Shown: positions 27,291-37,351, numbered from the stretch's first letter. The stretch is DNA of 64,000 bases from Thermodesulfovibrio sp. (GCA_020725335.1 DYFF01000007.1:186001-250000); one strand, 5' to 3'. The notes: a model not told the origin generated them from the letters alone. A program made the numbers and translations.

Positions 27291-28019
27291 TTAATCCTTT
27301 GGAAGCTTAAGATATACTACTTGTCCTGTTTCTCCGAGTTTACCCAAATCTTCATTATTAAAGTAAACCTTAACTCCACCAGCGTTTCCTATGTGTACTT
27401 TAAATGACTTTAAAGCTTCTAAATTAATATTTTGCCCCTTATCTAATAAATATTCTTTTTTCTCCTTCTCATCTATAGTTATCCTCATCCAAACCTTCTC
27501 AACTGCTTCAATCTTAAGTCTATTTGATTTATGATGTTCCTCATTATTTAATTGTTTTTGGGGTTTGACTTCCTCTTGAATTGGGGAGTTTAAAGGTTGA
27601 GGATTAGGTGGAGGAGGGATATAATATTCTCGTCGATCAAAATATAGAAGAGTTAATATTAATACAAAAACTATAAAAATTATAATGAAAGAAATTGTCC
27701 ATCGAGGATAATTTTTTGTTTTGTTCTGCTTCTCTTCTCTTAAATTACTTTTGTCTTTTAAATCAAAAATATTTTTTTTAATTGAATAATTCAGATTGCT
27801 CAAATAATTTTCATAATCTTCAATAAATTTCTTTGAATCAAGCCCTAATAATTCAGAATAAATTTTAATATATGATTTTGTATAAATTTCTAATGGTAGT
27901 TGCTCCCAATTCCCATCTTCTATTGCTTGTATATAACTCTTCTTTATCTTTGTTAATTGAGAAATCTCTTCTATTGATTTTCCAAGCTCTGTACGCCTTT
28001 TCTTGAGTTCCTCAAACAT
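27291..28019 (-). CDS. RodZ-like helix-turn-helix membrane protein
   Basis: The 242-residue protein has a cytoplasmic helix-turn-helix domain at the N-terminus (KKRRTELGKSIEEISQLTKI...YIQAIEDGNW), one membrane helix around residues 107-128, a proline-rich linker and a C-terminal DUF4115-type beta domain (RLKIEAVEKVWMRITIDEKE). This is the RodZ architecture, a cytoskeletal protein that links MreB to the cell wall machinery. The N-terminus overlaps recR by 8 bp. No mreB is in the window. The call is by architecture. Confidence 0.82.
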   Translation of the reverse strand: MFEELKKRRTELGKSIEEISQLTKIKKSYIQAIEDGNWEQLPLEIYTKSYIKIYSELLGLDSKKFIEDYENYLSNLNYSIKKNIFDLKDKSNLREEKQNKTKNYPRWTISFIIIFIVFVLILTLLYFDRREYYIPPPPNPQPLNSPIQEEVKPQKQLNNEEHHKSNRLKIEAVEKVWMRITIDEKEKKEYLLDKGQNINLEALKSFKVHIGNAGGVKVYFNNEDLGKLGETGQVVYLKLPKD

Positions 28020-28608
28020 TAACAGGTTTCCTTCCTTCTAAAGCTTTTGATAGAGTAACCTCATCGGCAAACTCTATATCAATGCCTATAGGAAGTCCAT
28101 AGGCTATTCTTGATATCCTAACATTATATTTTTTTAAAACATCGGCAATCCATTGCGCTGTTAGTTCTCCTTTTGTATTTGGACTTGTTGCAATTATAAT
28201 CTCTTGGATTTGACCAAAGGTTACCCTATTTTCTAATTCTTTTATTTTAAGTTTATCAGCAGTTATGCCATCTTGTGGAGAAATAGTTCCTCCTAATACA
28301 TGATAGACACCTCTGTAACCTGTCCTCTCAATTAGGACAATATTACTCGGTTCTTCCACAACACATACTACTGCGTGTTGTCTTTCTGGATTAGAACATA
28401 TTTCGCATTTTTCATTTTCCGTAATATTAAAGCAAACTGAACAGTATTTAGCTTTTTCCTTGAGTGTTATTATTGAGTCAGCTATTTTCAAAGCTTCTAA
28501 TTTATCCATTGACATTATATAAAAAGCAAGTCTTTGAGCAGTTTTTCTTCCTATACCAGGAAGTTTGCTAAGATTTTCTATCAAGTTCTCAAGAGGATTT
28601 ATCTTCAT
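28012..28608 (-). CDS. recR: Recombination protein RecR
   Basis: RecR acts with RecF/RecO to load RecA on gapped DNA. The 198-residue protein shows the helix-hairpin-helix LSKLPGIGRKTAQRLAFY, a four-cysteine zinc finger (CSVCFNITENEKCEIC) and the Toprim domain with CVVEEPSNIVLIE and IATSPNTKGELTAQ. The four-base overlap with ybaB and the order dnaX-ybaB-recR are widely conserved. Confidence 0.97.
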   Translation of the reverse strand: MKINPLENLIENLSKLPGIGRKTAQRLAFYIMSMDKLEALKIADSIITLKEKAKYCSVCFNITENEKCEICSNPERQHAVVCVVEEPSNIVLIERTGYRGVYHVLGGTISPQDGITADKLKIKELENRVTFGQIQEIIIATSPNTKGELTAQWIADVLKKYNVRISRIAYGLPIGIDIEFADEVTLSKALEGRKPVNV

Positions 28609-28949
28609 AGTTTGCCAAATAAATTACTTAAATCGGGCATTCCTGGAAGATTAAAAGGCATAGAAACTTTTGCCATCTCAGATTGTGCAAGTTCATGTGC
28701 CCTCTTTATAGCTTCATTTATAGCTGCAACTACTAAATCTTCAAGCATTTCTATGTCTTCAGGATTTACAACTTCCTTGTCAATTTTAATCGAGATAATC
28801 TCTCCTGCACCGTTAGCTTTTGCAACTACCATCCCTCCTCCAGCTGAAGCTTCTACAGTCATTTTTTTTACTTCTTCTTGTTTTTTTTGAATCTCTTCTT
28901 GAATTTTCTGTGCTTGTCTCATAATTTCACCGAACATTTTTTTAGACAT
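28605..28949 (-). CDS. ybaB: Nucleoid-associated protein YbaB/EbfC
   Basis: The 114-residue protein is a small dimeric nucleoid-associated DNA-binding protein. The family's MRQAQKIQEEIQKKQEEVKK helix is followed by ASAGGGMVVAKANGAGEIISI and the C-terminal DLVVAAINEAIKRAHE. It sits between dnaX (8-bp overlap) and recR (4-bp overlap), the standard context. Confidence 0.95.
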   Translation of the reverse strand: MSKKMFGEIMRQAQKIQEEIQKKQEEVKKMTVEASAGGGMVVAKANGAGEIISIKIDKEVVNPEDIEMLEDLVVAAINEAIKRAHELAQSEMAKVSMPFNLPGMPDLSNLFGKL

Positions 28950-30510
28950 CCTTATCTCCTCCTTGTTTTGGTTTTATATTGTAAATTCTACCTTCAAAAA
29001 GCTGCAATGTTTGCTTAACTATAGGATTATTTATAGCTTCATTTCTAATATCCTTTTTTTTAATTTCCTTTTCACTAATTGTTATTTTGATCTCAGGGTT
29101 AAATTCCTTCAATTCTCTGGTGATTTCGGGAAGATTTTCTTTTACAGAATCAGCATAAACAGATGCGCCACCATTATAAATAAGTTTTATTTCCTTCGCA
29201 TCGAATTTTACATCAGCATGTTTTATTTTAATTGCTAAAATATGATTTTTCTTTTCTAATCTTTCTAAATATATGTTCCAGATTTCTGAAATATCTTCCT
29301 TTGATAATTTTTTATCCTCAGAAAAAAGAATTTCCTCTTCAGTTGAATCATCTGAGGTTTTCCTTTTGATATCTTCTGACGAATAAATTCTTCCGCTTTT
29401 TAGTTCCTCAATAGTTTTATCAATATTTTTAAAATGAGAAAGCAAACTTAATTTTAAAAGGGAAAGCTCAAAAATTATACGAGGGAAAAGAGAGATTTTT
29501 ATGGATAATTCAGCATTTATTAACTCCTTTAAAAGTATAATAAGATGTTCTTCAGATGTTATCTCGCTTAATTTATCTATCGTTTTACCTTGAGATTCGC
29601 TAACATCAAGCCTGTAGTTAGAGGAAAGTTTTCTTATTAACATGTTTCTTATAAAATAAATTAAATCTCTTGTTAAGATTTTAAAATCTGTTCCTCTATC
29701 GTTTAGAAACTCTATTTTTTCAATTAATTTTTCCTTGTCTCCTTTTATTATAAGTTCAGTAATTTGGGCTAAAACATCAAAATCAGTAAGACCAAGGAGT
29801 AAATTTACGTTTTCAAAAGTAACTTTATCGGAAAATGAACTTATCTGATCAAGCAAGGTCAGGGCATCTCGCATACTACCCTCTGAATTAGAAGCAATCA
29901 TATACAAAGCTTCTTCATCAGCTTTTATACCCTCTTGGTCACATATTAGTTTTAATCTTTCTCTTATCAAATTTATGGGAATCCGTCTAAACTGTAGATG
30001 TTGACACCTACTCATAACTGTTATAGGTATTTTTCTTGGTTCGGTTGTTGCAAGAACGAAAACAACATGGGAAGGGGGTTCCTCCAATGTCTTCAGAAAA
30101 GCATTAAAAGCTGATTGACTAAGCATATGGGCTTCATCAATGATATAAACTTTATAATTACCCTCTGCTGAAGCATATCTTACATTTTCTCTCAGATCTC
30201 TTATATTTTCTACAGAAGTATGGGAAGCTGCATCTATCTCTATAACACTCATCGCCTTTCCTTCTCTTATTGAGTTGCAAGATGTACAATTATCACAGGG
30301 TCTATTTAATTCATCTTCACAATTTAAAGCTTTTGCAAGAATTCTGGCAGTAGAAGTTTTTCCTACCCCCTTAGGACCAGAAAATATATAAGCATGAGAG
30401 ATTTTATTTGCTTTTAATGAATTTTCAAGCACTTTAACTACTATTTCCTGCCCAATCAGGTCAGTAAATTTTTGTGGTCTATACTTTCTGGCAAGTCCAA
30501 GATATGACAT
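28942..30510 (-). CDS. dnaX: DNA polymerase III gamma/tau subunit
   Basis: This is the clamp-loader ATPase of the replicase. The 522-residue protein has KYRPQKFTDLIGQE, Walker A GPKGVGKTSTAR, a zinc module built from C69, C78, C81 and C84 region cysteines (CEDELNRPCDNCTSC), Walker B YIIDEAHMLS and the sensor segment SRCQHLQFRR. The C-terminal 180 residues are charged and variable, as in tau. The ATG lies about 20 bases after the SRP RNA 3' end, matching the conserved SRP RNA-dnaX-ybaB-recR order seen in Bacillus. Confidence 0.96.
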   Translation of the reverse strand: MSYLGLARKYRPQKFTDLIGQEIVVKVLENSLKANKISHAYIFSGPKGVGKTSTARILAKALNCEDELNRPCDNCTSCNSIREGKAMSVIEIDAASHTSVENIRDLRENVRYASAEGNYKVYIIDEAHMLSQSAFNAFLKTLEEPPSHVVFVLATTEPRKIPITVMSRCQHLQFRRIPINLIRERLKLICDQEGIKADEEALYMIASNSEGSMRDALTLLDQISSFSDKVTFENVNLLLGLTDFDVLAQITELIIKGDKEKLIEKIEFLNDRGTDFKILTRDLIYFIRNMLIRKLSSNYRLDVSESQGKTIDKLSEITSEEHLIILLKELINAELSIKISLFPRIIFELSLLKLSLLSHFKNIDKTIEELKSGRIYSSEDIKRKTSDDSTEEEILFSEDKKLSKEDISEIWNIYLERLEKKNHILAIKIKHADVKFDAKEIKLIYNGGASVYADSVKENLPEITRELKEFNPEIKITISEKEIKKKDIRNEAINNPIVKQTLQLFEGRIYNIKPKQGGDKDV

Positions 30511-30529
30511 TCTCTAATCCCTAAGTAAA

Positions 30530-30627
30530 GGGACCGACTTCCTACGGCACCCAGAATAAGATGTTTACCGTTGCTTCCTCCCGGACCTGGCGGGGTTCAC
30601 ATCCTTCTGTTGCGCAGGGTCGGTCCC
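30530..30627 (-). ncRNA. ffs: Signal recognition particle RNA (4.5S type)
   Basis: About 98 bases on the minus strand fold as a small bacterial SRP RNA. GGGACCGAC at the 5' end pairs with GTCGGTCCC at the 3' end. The apical domain CAGGTCCGGGAGGAAGCA matches the universal helix 8 with a GGGA (GNRA) tetraloop and the asymmetric AGCA loop that bind Ffh. The stretch is far richer in G and C than its surroundings, as expected for a thermophile RNA. Its first 63 bases are also the last 20 codons plus stop of topA on the same strand, and dnaX follows. No separate promoter is obvious, so it may be processed from the topA transcript or driven from inside topA. Confidence 0.95.
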
Positions 30628-32898
30628 AGCTGAGTTATCTTTATTTTTTATTGTAAACTTACACTGTCGATTTTGGCAAAGAAAATATTCTTCTCCGTCT
30701 CCATTCCTTATTTTTAGCATATATTCAGCTCCGCATTTTGGACAAGCAGTAGGATAAGGTTCATGAGATAGGGTAAATTTGCAATTAGGATAATTTGAAC
30801 AAGCCCAAAAAAATCTACCTTTTTTTGTTTGTTTTTTTAATATTTCTCCTCCACATTGAGGACATTTTATGTCAGCTTTTACTGGTTGGGTATATTTACA
30901 TTTTGGATAATTTGAACAGGCAATAAATTCACCTCTTCTACCTTTTCTTACAACAAGATTACCGCCACAGCTGGGACAAATTTTATCTGTTAAAATAGGC
31001 TTGGAATTGCTTTCTTCCCTATCTTGAGACAAGGACTTTGTGTTTTTACAAATTGGATAGCCAGAACAAGCTAAAAATGGCATCCCTTTACTCCATCTAA
31101 TAACCATTTCCTTGCCGCATTTGTCACATTTATATGATGTTTTTATTTCTCTTGGCTTTGTTATTTTTGATATTGTAAGAGCCTTTGCTAAGTCTGATTC
31201 AAAATCTCTATAAAATTCTTCTATAACTTTATTCCATTCAGCCTCTTTTGTTGATATTTTGTCTAAATCTTCTTCCATTTTGGCAGTAAAATTATAATCC
31301 ATCAATTCAGGAAATTTTTCTTCTAATAAATCATTAACAACAAAGCCGAGATAAGTAGGATATAATTTTTGTTTAATCTTTTTGACATAATTTTTTTCTT
31401 GAATAGTACTCAAAATAGCTGCATATGTTGATGGTCTACCAATGCCTTTTTCTTCTAAAGCTCTTACCAGTGTGGCTTCCGTATATCTTGGAGGCGGTTC
31501 AGTGGTATGTTTCTCAGGTATTATATCAATCATATTAAGGACAGTCTTTTCTTCTAATTTTGGAAGGATATTTTCATTTTCCATATCCTCATCTTTATAA
31601 AGAATTAGAAAACCTGGGAAAACTACAACAGAGCCAGTTACCCTAAATTCTGCTATTTTTTCTGGGTCTTGAATTAGATAAGTAGTCTGTTCTATTTCTG
31701 CTGGTGCCATTTGGGAAGCAAGAAATCTATCCCAAATTAATTTATACAAAACAAATTGTTCTTTTGATAAATAAGGCTTCACAGATTCTGGTGTTTTATC
31801 TGGATAAGTAGGTCTTATACATTCATGAGCATCTTGCAAAGTTATGTTTGATTTTTTATTTTTCGTTATGCTGCCACCAATAAATTCTTTTCCAAAATTT
31901 CTCTCTATAATTTCCTTTGCCCATTTTTTTGCCTCATCAGCCACTCTAACAGAATCAGTTCTCATGTAGGTTATAAGACCTATGGAGCTACCATTAATAT
32001 CAACACCCTCGTATAGTTGTTGTGCTAACATCATAGTTTTTTTAGGTGAAAAACCTAACTGAGAGGATGCATGGGCTTGAAGAGTAACTGTTTTGAAAGG
32101 TTCAGGAGGCGTTCTTTTTTTTCTCTTCTTTTCTACTTTTGCAAGTAAATATCTTAAACCCTCTAATTCTTCTTTTATTTTTTGAGCAGAACTTTCATCC
32201 TTTATTAAAAATTTATTTTCCTTTCTGTCAATAAGAAGTTTATTTCTATATTTGTAAAGATTAGCAGATATTAAGATCTTCTCTCCGTTTTGATAAGCAA
32301 ATTTACCTAAAATTGTCCAGTACTCCTGAGGTTGAAAAGTCAATATTTCCTTTTCTCTCTCAACTACAAGTCTTAAAGCAACAGACTGAACTCTCCCAGC
32401 ACTTAGTCCTCCTTTTACCTTTTTCCATAAAAAAGGACTGAGATTATAACCTACGAGTCTGTCAAGAATTCTTCTTGCTTGTTGAGAATAAACTTTATTT
32501 ATGTCAATTTTAGTTGGATTTTCTATGGCTGATTTTACTGCATTTGGAGTAATCTCGTGAAATATTGCTCTATAGACTTTTTCTTCAGGAACTTTGATTT
32601 CCTCAAAAATATGATAGGCAATCGCCTCACCTTCTCTATCAGGGTCAGTAGCTATAAAAATTTTAGAAGCCTTCTTAGCATTATCCTTTAAGTCTTTAAC
32701 TATCTTCTCTTTACCAGGAATTAATATATATTCAGGTTTAAAGCCTTGTTCCACATCTACACCCAGCCTATCCTCAGGTAAATCTTTAATATGGCCAACT
32801 GAAGCTTTAACATCAAAATCTTTACCGAGGATTTTATTTATCGTCTTTGCTTTAGCTGGAGATTCAACGATAAGAAGATTTTTACCTTTTAATTCCAT
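30565..32898 (-). CDS. topA: DNA topoisomerase I
   Basis: This type IA topoisomerase of 777 residues relaxes negative supercoils. It has the Toprim domain (LLIVESPAKAKTINKIL, TDPDREGEAIAYH), the active-site tyrosine in GLITYMRTDSVR, and four C-terminal zinc-ribbon modules beginning CDKCGKEM, CPSCGGN, CPQCGGE and CPKCGAE. The coding frame then enters the SRP RNA gene. The last residues, ending NPARSGRKQR, are read from the SRP RNA helix 8 sequence, and the TAA is at 30565-30567. The ATG overlaps the preceding 91-residue gene by 10 bp. Confidence 0.96.
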   Translation of the reverse strand: MELKGKNLLIVESPAKAKTINKILGKDFDVKASVGHIKDLPEDRLGVDVEQGFKPEYILIPGKEKIVKDLKDNAKKASKIFIATDPDREGEAIAYHIFEEIKVPEEKVYRAIFHEITPNAVKSAIENPTKIDINKVYSQQARRILDRLVGYNLSPFLWKKVKGGLSAGRVQSVALRLVVEREKEILTFQPQEYWTILGKFAYQNGEKILISANLYKYRNKLLIDRKENKFLIKDESSAQKIKEELEGLRYLLAKVEKKRKKRTPPEPFKTVTLQAHASSQLGFSPKKTMMLAQQLYEGVDINGSSIGLITYMRTDSVRVADEAKKWAKEIIERNFGKEFIGGSITKNKKSNITLQDAHECIRPTYPDKTPESVKPYLSKEQFVLYKLIWDRFLASQMAPAEIEQTTYLIQDPEKIAEFRVTGSVVVFPGFLILYKDEDMENENILPKLEEKTVLNMIDIIPEKHTTEPPPRYTEATLVRALEEKGIGRPSTYAAILSTIQEKNYVKKIKQKLYPTYLGFVVNDLLEEKFPELMDYNFTAKMEEDLDKISTKEAEWNKVIEEFYRDFESDLAKALTISKITKPREIKTSYKCDKCGKEMVIRWSKGMPFLACSGYPICKNTKSLSQDREESNSKPILTDKICPSCGGNLVVRKGRRGEFIACSNYPKCKYTQPVKADIKCPQCGGEILKKQTKKGRFFWACSNYPNCKFTLSHEPYPTACPKCGAEYMLKIRNGDGEEYFLCQNRQCKFTIKNKDNSAGTDPAQQKDVNPARSGRKQR

Positions 32899-33164
32899 AC
32901 TATTTGTTTACCTTTGCTAAATATAAAACTATATATGTCCTCTTCATGTAAATCTGTTTCTTTCATCAATAAATATACAAGTAAAGCTCTTATCATATCT
33001 ATTTCTTCCATTTCTAATAACTCTGTCCCTTCAATAAAATTCAGTTCCTCCTTAATCTGATGCCAATCAACATCAAATAGAGAAAAATCCTTTAAAGCTT
33101 CGTCATTGTAATCATTGTTTATTAACTCTCTTGCGAGAGCTCTTAGAAAATCGAGAAGTTTCAT
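32889..33164 (-). CDS. Small acidic protein of unknown function between dprA and topA
   Basis: I do not recognise the 91-residue product. It is acidic, probably all-helical, begins [17 protein letters not shown] and ends in DIYSFIFSKGKQIVWN, with no cysteines and no membrane segment. It overlaps dprA by 4 bp and topA by 10 bp, so it is translated within the operon. In gamma-proteobacteria the small acidic helical Smg protein occupies the equivalent position after dprA, but I see no convincing sequence similarity, and Smg is longer (~157 residues). The tight overlaps and codon use support a real gene. Confidence 0.75.
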   Translation of the reverse strand: MKLLDFLRALARELINNDYNDEALKDFSLFDVDWHQIKEELNFIEGTELLEMEEIDMIRALLVYLLMKETDLHEEDIYSFIFSKGKQIVWN

Positions 33165-34264
33165 CTAATCCTCCTAACATACCTGCTCTCGAATTTTTCT
33201 ATAAATCCCTTCATTTCCATTTGTAATAAAATATCAAGCACTTTTGATACATTCATTCCACTTTTCATAACAATCTCATCTAAAAATAATGGTGCATCAA
33301 GTAAATTAAATATAGCCTGTTCACTATCACTTAAGTCAACAACTTCTTTAGAGTCTTTTTCTTTTTTTGAATCTTTTAATAATGGAATAAAAGTTGTAAT
33401 TTCTTCAAGTATGTCCTCTATTGTTTGTACTAATTTCGCTCCTCTTTTTATCAAAAGATTAGTTCCCTCTGAGTTTTTTGATGTAATATTTCCTGGTACT
33501 GCAAAAACGTCTCTTCCTTGTTCAAGGGCAAAAGAGGCTGTTATTAATGCACCAGAGTTTAAAGTTGCTTCAGTAACCAAAGTTCCTAAGGTCATACCGC
33601 TTATTAATCTGTTTCTTTTAGGAAAGTTTTCTCTTTTTGGTGGTTCATCAGGATAAAATTCGCTCAGTAGAGCACCAGAATTTATTATTTTATCTGCCAA
33701 TTTTTTATTCTCCGGAGGATAAATTGTAGATACTCCACTTCCTAAAAAAGCGATTGTTCTTCCTTTAGCAGAGATAGCTGTATTATGGGCTATTGAATCA
33801 ATCCCTCTTGCTAAACCACTTACTATCGTTATACCTGCAGATGCCAATTCAAATGTAAACTTTTCAGTAATTCTCTTCCCATAATCAGTCAATCGCCGAG
33901 AACCTACAACTGCTAATCCTAAATTGTCTTCTTCTTCAAATTTTCCTCTACAAAATAAAATTGGAGGCGGGTCAGATATTTCTTTAAGAAGTTTTGGATA
34001 CCTTTCATCATTTATAGCATATATATCTATTTCTCTTTTCTCGCATGTATTAATTAAGTTTTCGATTTCTCCCCAATTATTGAAATTTTTTATTCTCTTA
34101 GCCAACTCCAATCTCATTCCATCTATTGCTAAAAGCTGATCGGTCTCAGCACTAAAAACTCTCTCTGCAGAATCAAAATGTTGTAATATTTTTTTTATTA
34201 GTACCGGACCTATGTCTTTTATCTTACTGATAGCTATGAGGTATCTTATTTCTTCCCTATTCAA
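33161..34264 (-). CDS. dprA: DNA-processing protein DprA
   Basis: DprA loads RecA on incoming single-stranded DNA during transformation. The 367-residue protein has an N-terminal SAM-like/HhH region ([16 protein letters not shown]), the Rossmann core with [42 protein letters not shown] and [11 protein letters not shown], and a C-terminal winged-helix DML1-type domain. The start overlaps the end of argG by 8 bp. No competence pilus gene is in the window. Confidence 0.94.
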   Translation of the reverse strand: MNREEIRYLIAISKIKDIGPVLIKKILQHFDSAERVFSAETDQLLAIDGMRLELAKRIKNFNNWGEIENLINTCEKREIDIYAINDERYPKLLKEISDPPPILFCRGKFEEEDNLGLAVVGSRRLTDYGKRITEKFTFELASAGITIVSGLARGIDSIAHNTAISAKGRTIAFLGSGVSTIYPPENKKLADKIINSGALLSEFYPDEPPKRENFPKRNRLISGMTLGTLVTEATLNSGALITASFALEQGRDVFAVPGNITSKNSEGTNLLIKRGAKLVQTIEDILEEITTFIPLLKDSKKEKDSKEVVDLSDSEQAIFNLLDAPLFLDEIVMKSGMNVSKVLDILLQMEMKGFIEKFESRYVRRIR

Positions 34265-35447
34265 TTATTCGCTTAGCCAATTTCAATCTTAATGCATTAA
34301 TTTTTATAAAACCTTCTGCATCTTTCTGATTATAAACCTGATCCTTTTCAAAAGTTGCCAAATCTTTACTATAAAGAGAATATGGAGATTTCCTGCCAGT
34401 AACAATGCAATTTCCTTTATAAAGTTTTAATCTTACAACGCCTGTAACATTTTTTTGTACTTCATCAATAAATTTTTGTAAAGCTAATCTCTCTGGAGAA
34501 AACCAATATCCGTAATATACAAGTTCTGCATATTTAGGAATGAGACTATCTCTTAAATGCATTAATTCTCTATCCAAGGCTAAAGACTCTATTGCTCTGT
34601 GAGCAATATGTAAAACTGTACCACCCGGAGTTTCATATACTCCTCTTGATTTTATTCCTACATATCTATTTTCAACTAAATCAATTCTACCTATACCATT
34701 TTCACCAGCTATTTTATTTAATTTACTAAGCAATTCTGCAGGTGATAATTTTTCACCGTTTAAGGCTACAGGATTACCTTTTTTATATTCTAACTCTATG
34801 TAAATTGGCTTATTAGGAGCTTTTTCTGGTGGAATAACCATTTTATGCATTTCTTTTGGGGGTTCATTCCATGGGTCTTCAAGAATTCCACCTTCATAAC
34901 TTATGTGAAAAAGATTCTGATCTATACTATAGGGTTTATCTTTAGTGGCTTCAACAGGAATTCTATGTTTCTCCGCATACTCAATGAGGGAGCTACGAGA
35001 ATCGAATTCCCACTCTCTCCAAGGCGCAATAACTTTTATATCAGGTTTTAAAGAATAGTATGTTAATTCAAATCTAACTTGATCATTTCCCTTTCCTGTC
35101 GCTCCATGAGCAACAGCCTCTGCTTTTTCTTTAATGGCTATTTCTATCTGTTTTTTTGCAATTAAGGGTCTTGCAATTGAGGTTCCCATAAGATATCCAG
35201 CTTCATAGACTGCATTTGCTCTAAGCATAGGAAAAACATAATCATTTACAAATTCTTCTTTCAAATCCTCAATATACACCTTTGATGCCCCTGTTTTCTT
35301 CGCTTTGTCAGCAATTTTTTCTAAGTCTTCTCCTTGCCCAATATCTGCACAGAAGGCTATTATCTCAGCAGAATATTTTTCTTTTAACCATCTTATAGCA
35401 ACCGAGGTGTCCAGTCCTCCTGAATAAGCTAAAACTATCTTAGCCAT
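34257..35447 (-). CDS. argG: Argininosuccinate synthase
   Basis: ArgG joins citrulline and aspartate using ATP in arginine synthesis. The 396-residue enzyme has the PP-loop [12 protein letters not shown] at the N-terminus, [18 protein letters not shown], and the [18 protein letters not shown]-terminal segment. The ATG at 35447 has GGAGG at the right distance; a TTG four codons upstream does not. It begins a minus-strand run that continues to rnr without a gap larger than about 55 bp. It is divergent from aspS, so two aspartate-using enzymes share an intergenic region. Confidence 0.96.
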   Translation of the reverse strand: MAKIVLAYSGGLDTSVAIRWLKEKYSAEIIAFCADIGQGEDLEKIADKAKKTGASKVYIEDLKEEFVNDYVFPMLRANAVYEAGYLMGTSIARPLIAKKQIEIAIKEKAEAVAHGATGKGNDQVRFELTYYSLKPDIKVIAPWREWEFDSRSSLIEYAEKHRIPVEATKDKPYSIDQNLFHISYEGGILEDPWNEPPKEMHKMVIPPEKAPNKPIYIELEYKKGNPVALNGEKLSPAELLSKLNKIAGENGIGRIDLVENRYVGIKSRGVYETPGGTVLHIAHRAIESLALDRELMHLRDSLIPKYAELVYYGYWFSPERLALQKFIDEVQKNVTGVVRLKLYKGNCIVTGRKSPYSLYSKDLATFEKDQVYNQKDAEGFIKINALRLKLAKRIIE

Positions 35448-35488
35448 TATTTCCTCCAAATATTAATTTTAAGTTTTATTTTAACAAA

Positions 35489-35517
35489 TTAACAATTTTA
35501 TTTCATTTTGCTATAAT
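35489..35517 (+). promoter_or_regulatory. aspS promoter
   Basis: TTAACA (35489-35494), a 17-base spacer and TATAAT (35512-35517) with an extended TGC immediately before form the best sigma-70-type promoter in the window. The predicted transcript start near 35524 leaves a short leader with GAGGAGGA before the aspS ATG at 35554. Confidence 0.75.
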
Positions 35518-35553
35518 AAAATTTTGTCAAAGTTTAAATTTTGAGGAGGAAGA

Positions 35554-37338
35554 ATGCTTAGAGATAAATACTGCGCTGAAGTTAAAGAGGAGGAAGTAGG
35601 AAAAGAAATTAAACTCTGTGGCTGGGTTTTCAGAAGAAGAGACCATGGAGGGTTAATTTTTGTAGATTTAAGAGATCGTAGTGGAATCATGCAGATAGTT
35701 TTTAGTCCTGAAATATCAAAAGAAACCCATGAAAAAGCCCATGAATTAAGAACTGAATATGTTATCTCTATTATTGGTACTTTAAGACGTAGGCCAGAGG
35801 GTACAGAAAATCCAGAAATACCAACTGGTAATTTAGAACTCTATGCAAAAGAATTAGAGATTCTAAGTCAATCAAAGCCGCTACCATTCCAAATAGATGA
35901 AACAGAGGAAATAAGTGAATTACTAAGATTAAAACATCGGTATCTTGATCTAAGAAGGCCTCAAATGCAGCAGAATTTTCTTGTAAGACATCGTGCAACC
36001 ATGGCAATAAGAAATTTTCTAAACGATAATGGATTTCTTGAAATTGAAACTCCTATGTTAACAAAATCAACTCCCGAAGGTGCGAGAGATTTTCTTGTCC
36101 CAAGTAGATTAAATCCGGGAACATTTTATGCTTTACCTCAGTCGCCTCAACTTTTCAAGCAAATTCTTATGATGTCAGGATTTGATAGATATTTTCAGAT
36201 AGTTCGTTGTTTTAGAGACGAAGATTTAAGAGCAGATCGTCAACCCGAATTTACACAGATTGATATGGAAATGTCATTTATTGAAATCCAAGATATAATT
36301 GATGTCATTGAAGAAATGCTATTTAATTGTTTCAAAAAAGTACTGGATATAGAATTATCTATACCTTTTAAAAAATTAACCTATGATGAAGCAATTAATA
36401 AATATGGTTCAGATAAACCTGACTTAAGGTTTGGACTGGAAATAGAGGATGTTACAGCCTTAGTTAAACGCTCTCAATTTAAAATATTTCTTGAAACTAT
36501 TGAAAAAGGTGGCGTAGTTAAAGCCATAACAGGCAAAGGATTTGCTTCTTTTTCAAGGGGAGAAATTGATAAGCTGGTTCAAAAAGCTCAAAGCTTTGGA
36601 GCTAAGGGACTTGCATGGATAAAAATTAAAAACGGTTTTGAATCCCCTATACTCAAATTTTTCTCTGAAGAATTAATTAAAGAAATTGCCCAAAAAATCA
36701 AGGCAGAAGAAGGAGACATGATTCTCTTTATTGCCGATGAACTTAAAAAGGCAAATGAAATCTTAGGAAAACTTAGATTAGATATTGCTAACACATCAAA
36801 AATAGAACGTAAAGGTTTCCAATTTGCCTGGATAATTGATTTTCCACTTTTTGAATGGGATGATGAAGAAAAACGTTTTGTGAGTATGCATCATCCTTTT
36901 ACCTCTCCTAAAGAAGAGGATTTAGATACACTCCTAAATATTTCTCCTGAAGCTTTTAAAAACCCTTTGAGTCCATTAAAAGAAATTAAGGCTAAGGCAT
37001 ACGATATTGTTTTAAATGGTTATGAACTCGGAGGTGGTAGTATTAGAATTCATAGAGCAGATGTCCAAGAAAAAATTTTCAAAGTTTTAGGATTAGTGGA
37101 AGAGGAAACTAAAAAAAGATTTGGATTTTTTATTGAAGCCTTAAAATATGGTGCTCCACCACATGGAGGTATTGCATTAGGACTTGACAGACTTGTTATG
37201 CTTATGACAGGGGCTGATTCATTAAGAGATGTTATAGCTTTTCCAAAAACCCAGAAAGCCTATTGTCCATTAAGTGAGGCTCCGTCGGAGATAGATACGA
37301 AACAGCTAAAAGAACTACACATAAAACTTGATGTTTAA
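35554..37338 (+). CDS. aspS: Aspartyl-tRNA synthetase
   Basis: The class IIb synthetase of 594 residues charges tRNA-Asp. The N-terminal OB fold (KLCGWVFRRRDHGGLIFVDL) binds the anticodon. Motif 2 is visible as FRDEDLRADRQPEFTQIDMEMSF (part), and motif 3 as GIALGLDRLVMLM. A GAD insertion domain lies between residues ~285 and 415, as in other bacterial AspRS. The GAGGAGG site is strong. Whether it is discriminating or also charges tRNA-Asn depends on gatCAB, which is not in this window. Confidence 0.96.
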   Translation: MLRDKYCAEVKEEEVGKEIKLCGWVFRRRDHGGLIFVDLRDRSGIMQIVFSPEISKETHEKAHELRTEYVISIIGTLRRRPEGTENPEIPTGNLELYAKELEILSQSKPLPFQIDETEEISELLRLKHRYLDLRRPQMQQNFLVRHRATMAIRNFLNDNGFLEIETPMLTKSTPEGARDFLVPSRLNPGTFYALPQSPQLFKQILMMSGFDRYFQIVRCFRDEDLRADRQPEFTQIDMEMSFIEIQDIIDVIEEMLFNCFKKVLDIELSIPFKKLTYDEAINKYGSDKPDLRFGLEIEDVTALVKRSQFKIFLETIEKGGVVKAITGKGFASFSRGEIDKLVQKAQSFGAKGLAWIKIKNGFESPILKFFSEELIKEIAQKIKAEEGDMILFIADELKKANEILGKLRLDIANTSKIERKGFQFAWIIDFPLFEWDDEEKRFVSMHHPFTSPKEEDLDTLLNISPEAFKNPLSPLKEIKAKAYDIVLNGYELGGGSIRIHRADVQEKIFKVLGLVEEETKKRFGFFIEALKYGAPPHGGIALGLDRLVMLMTGADSLRDVIAFPKTQKAYCPLSEAPSEIDTKQLKELHIKLDV

Positions 37339-37351
37339 TTTATAATAATAG

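Noticed and set aside
32889-33164. Calling the small gene smg outright
   Set aside because: Only its position agrees; length and visible sequence do not support the name.
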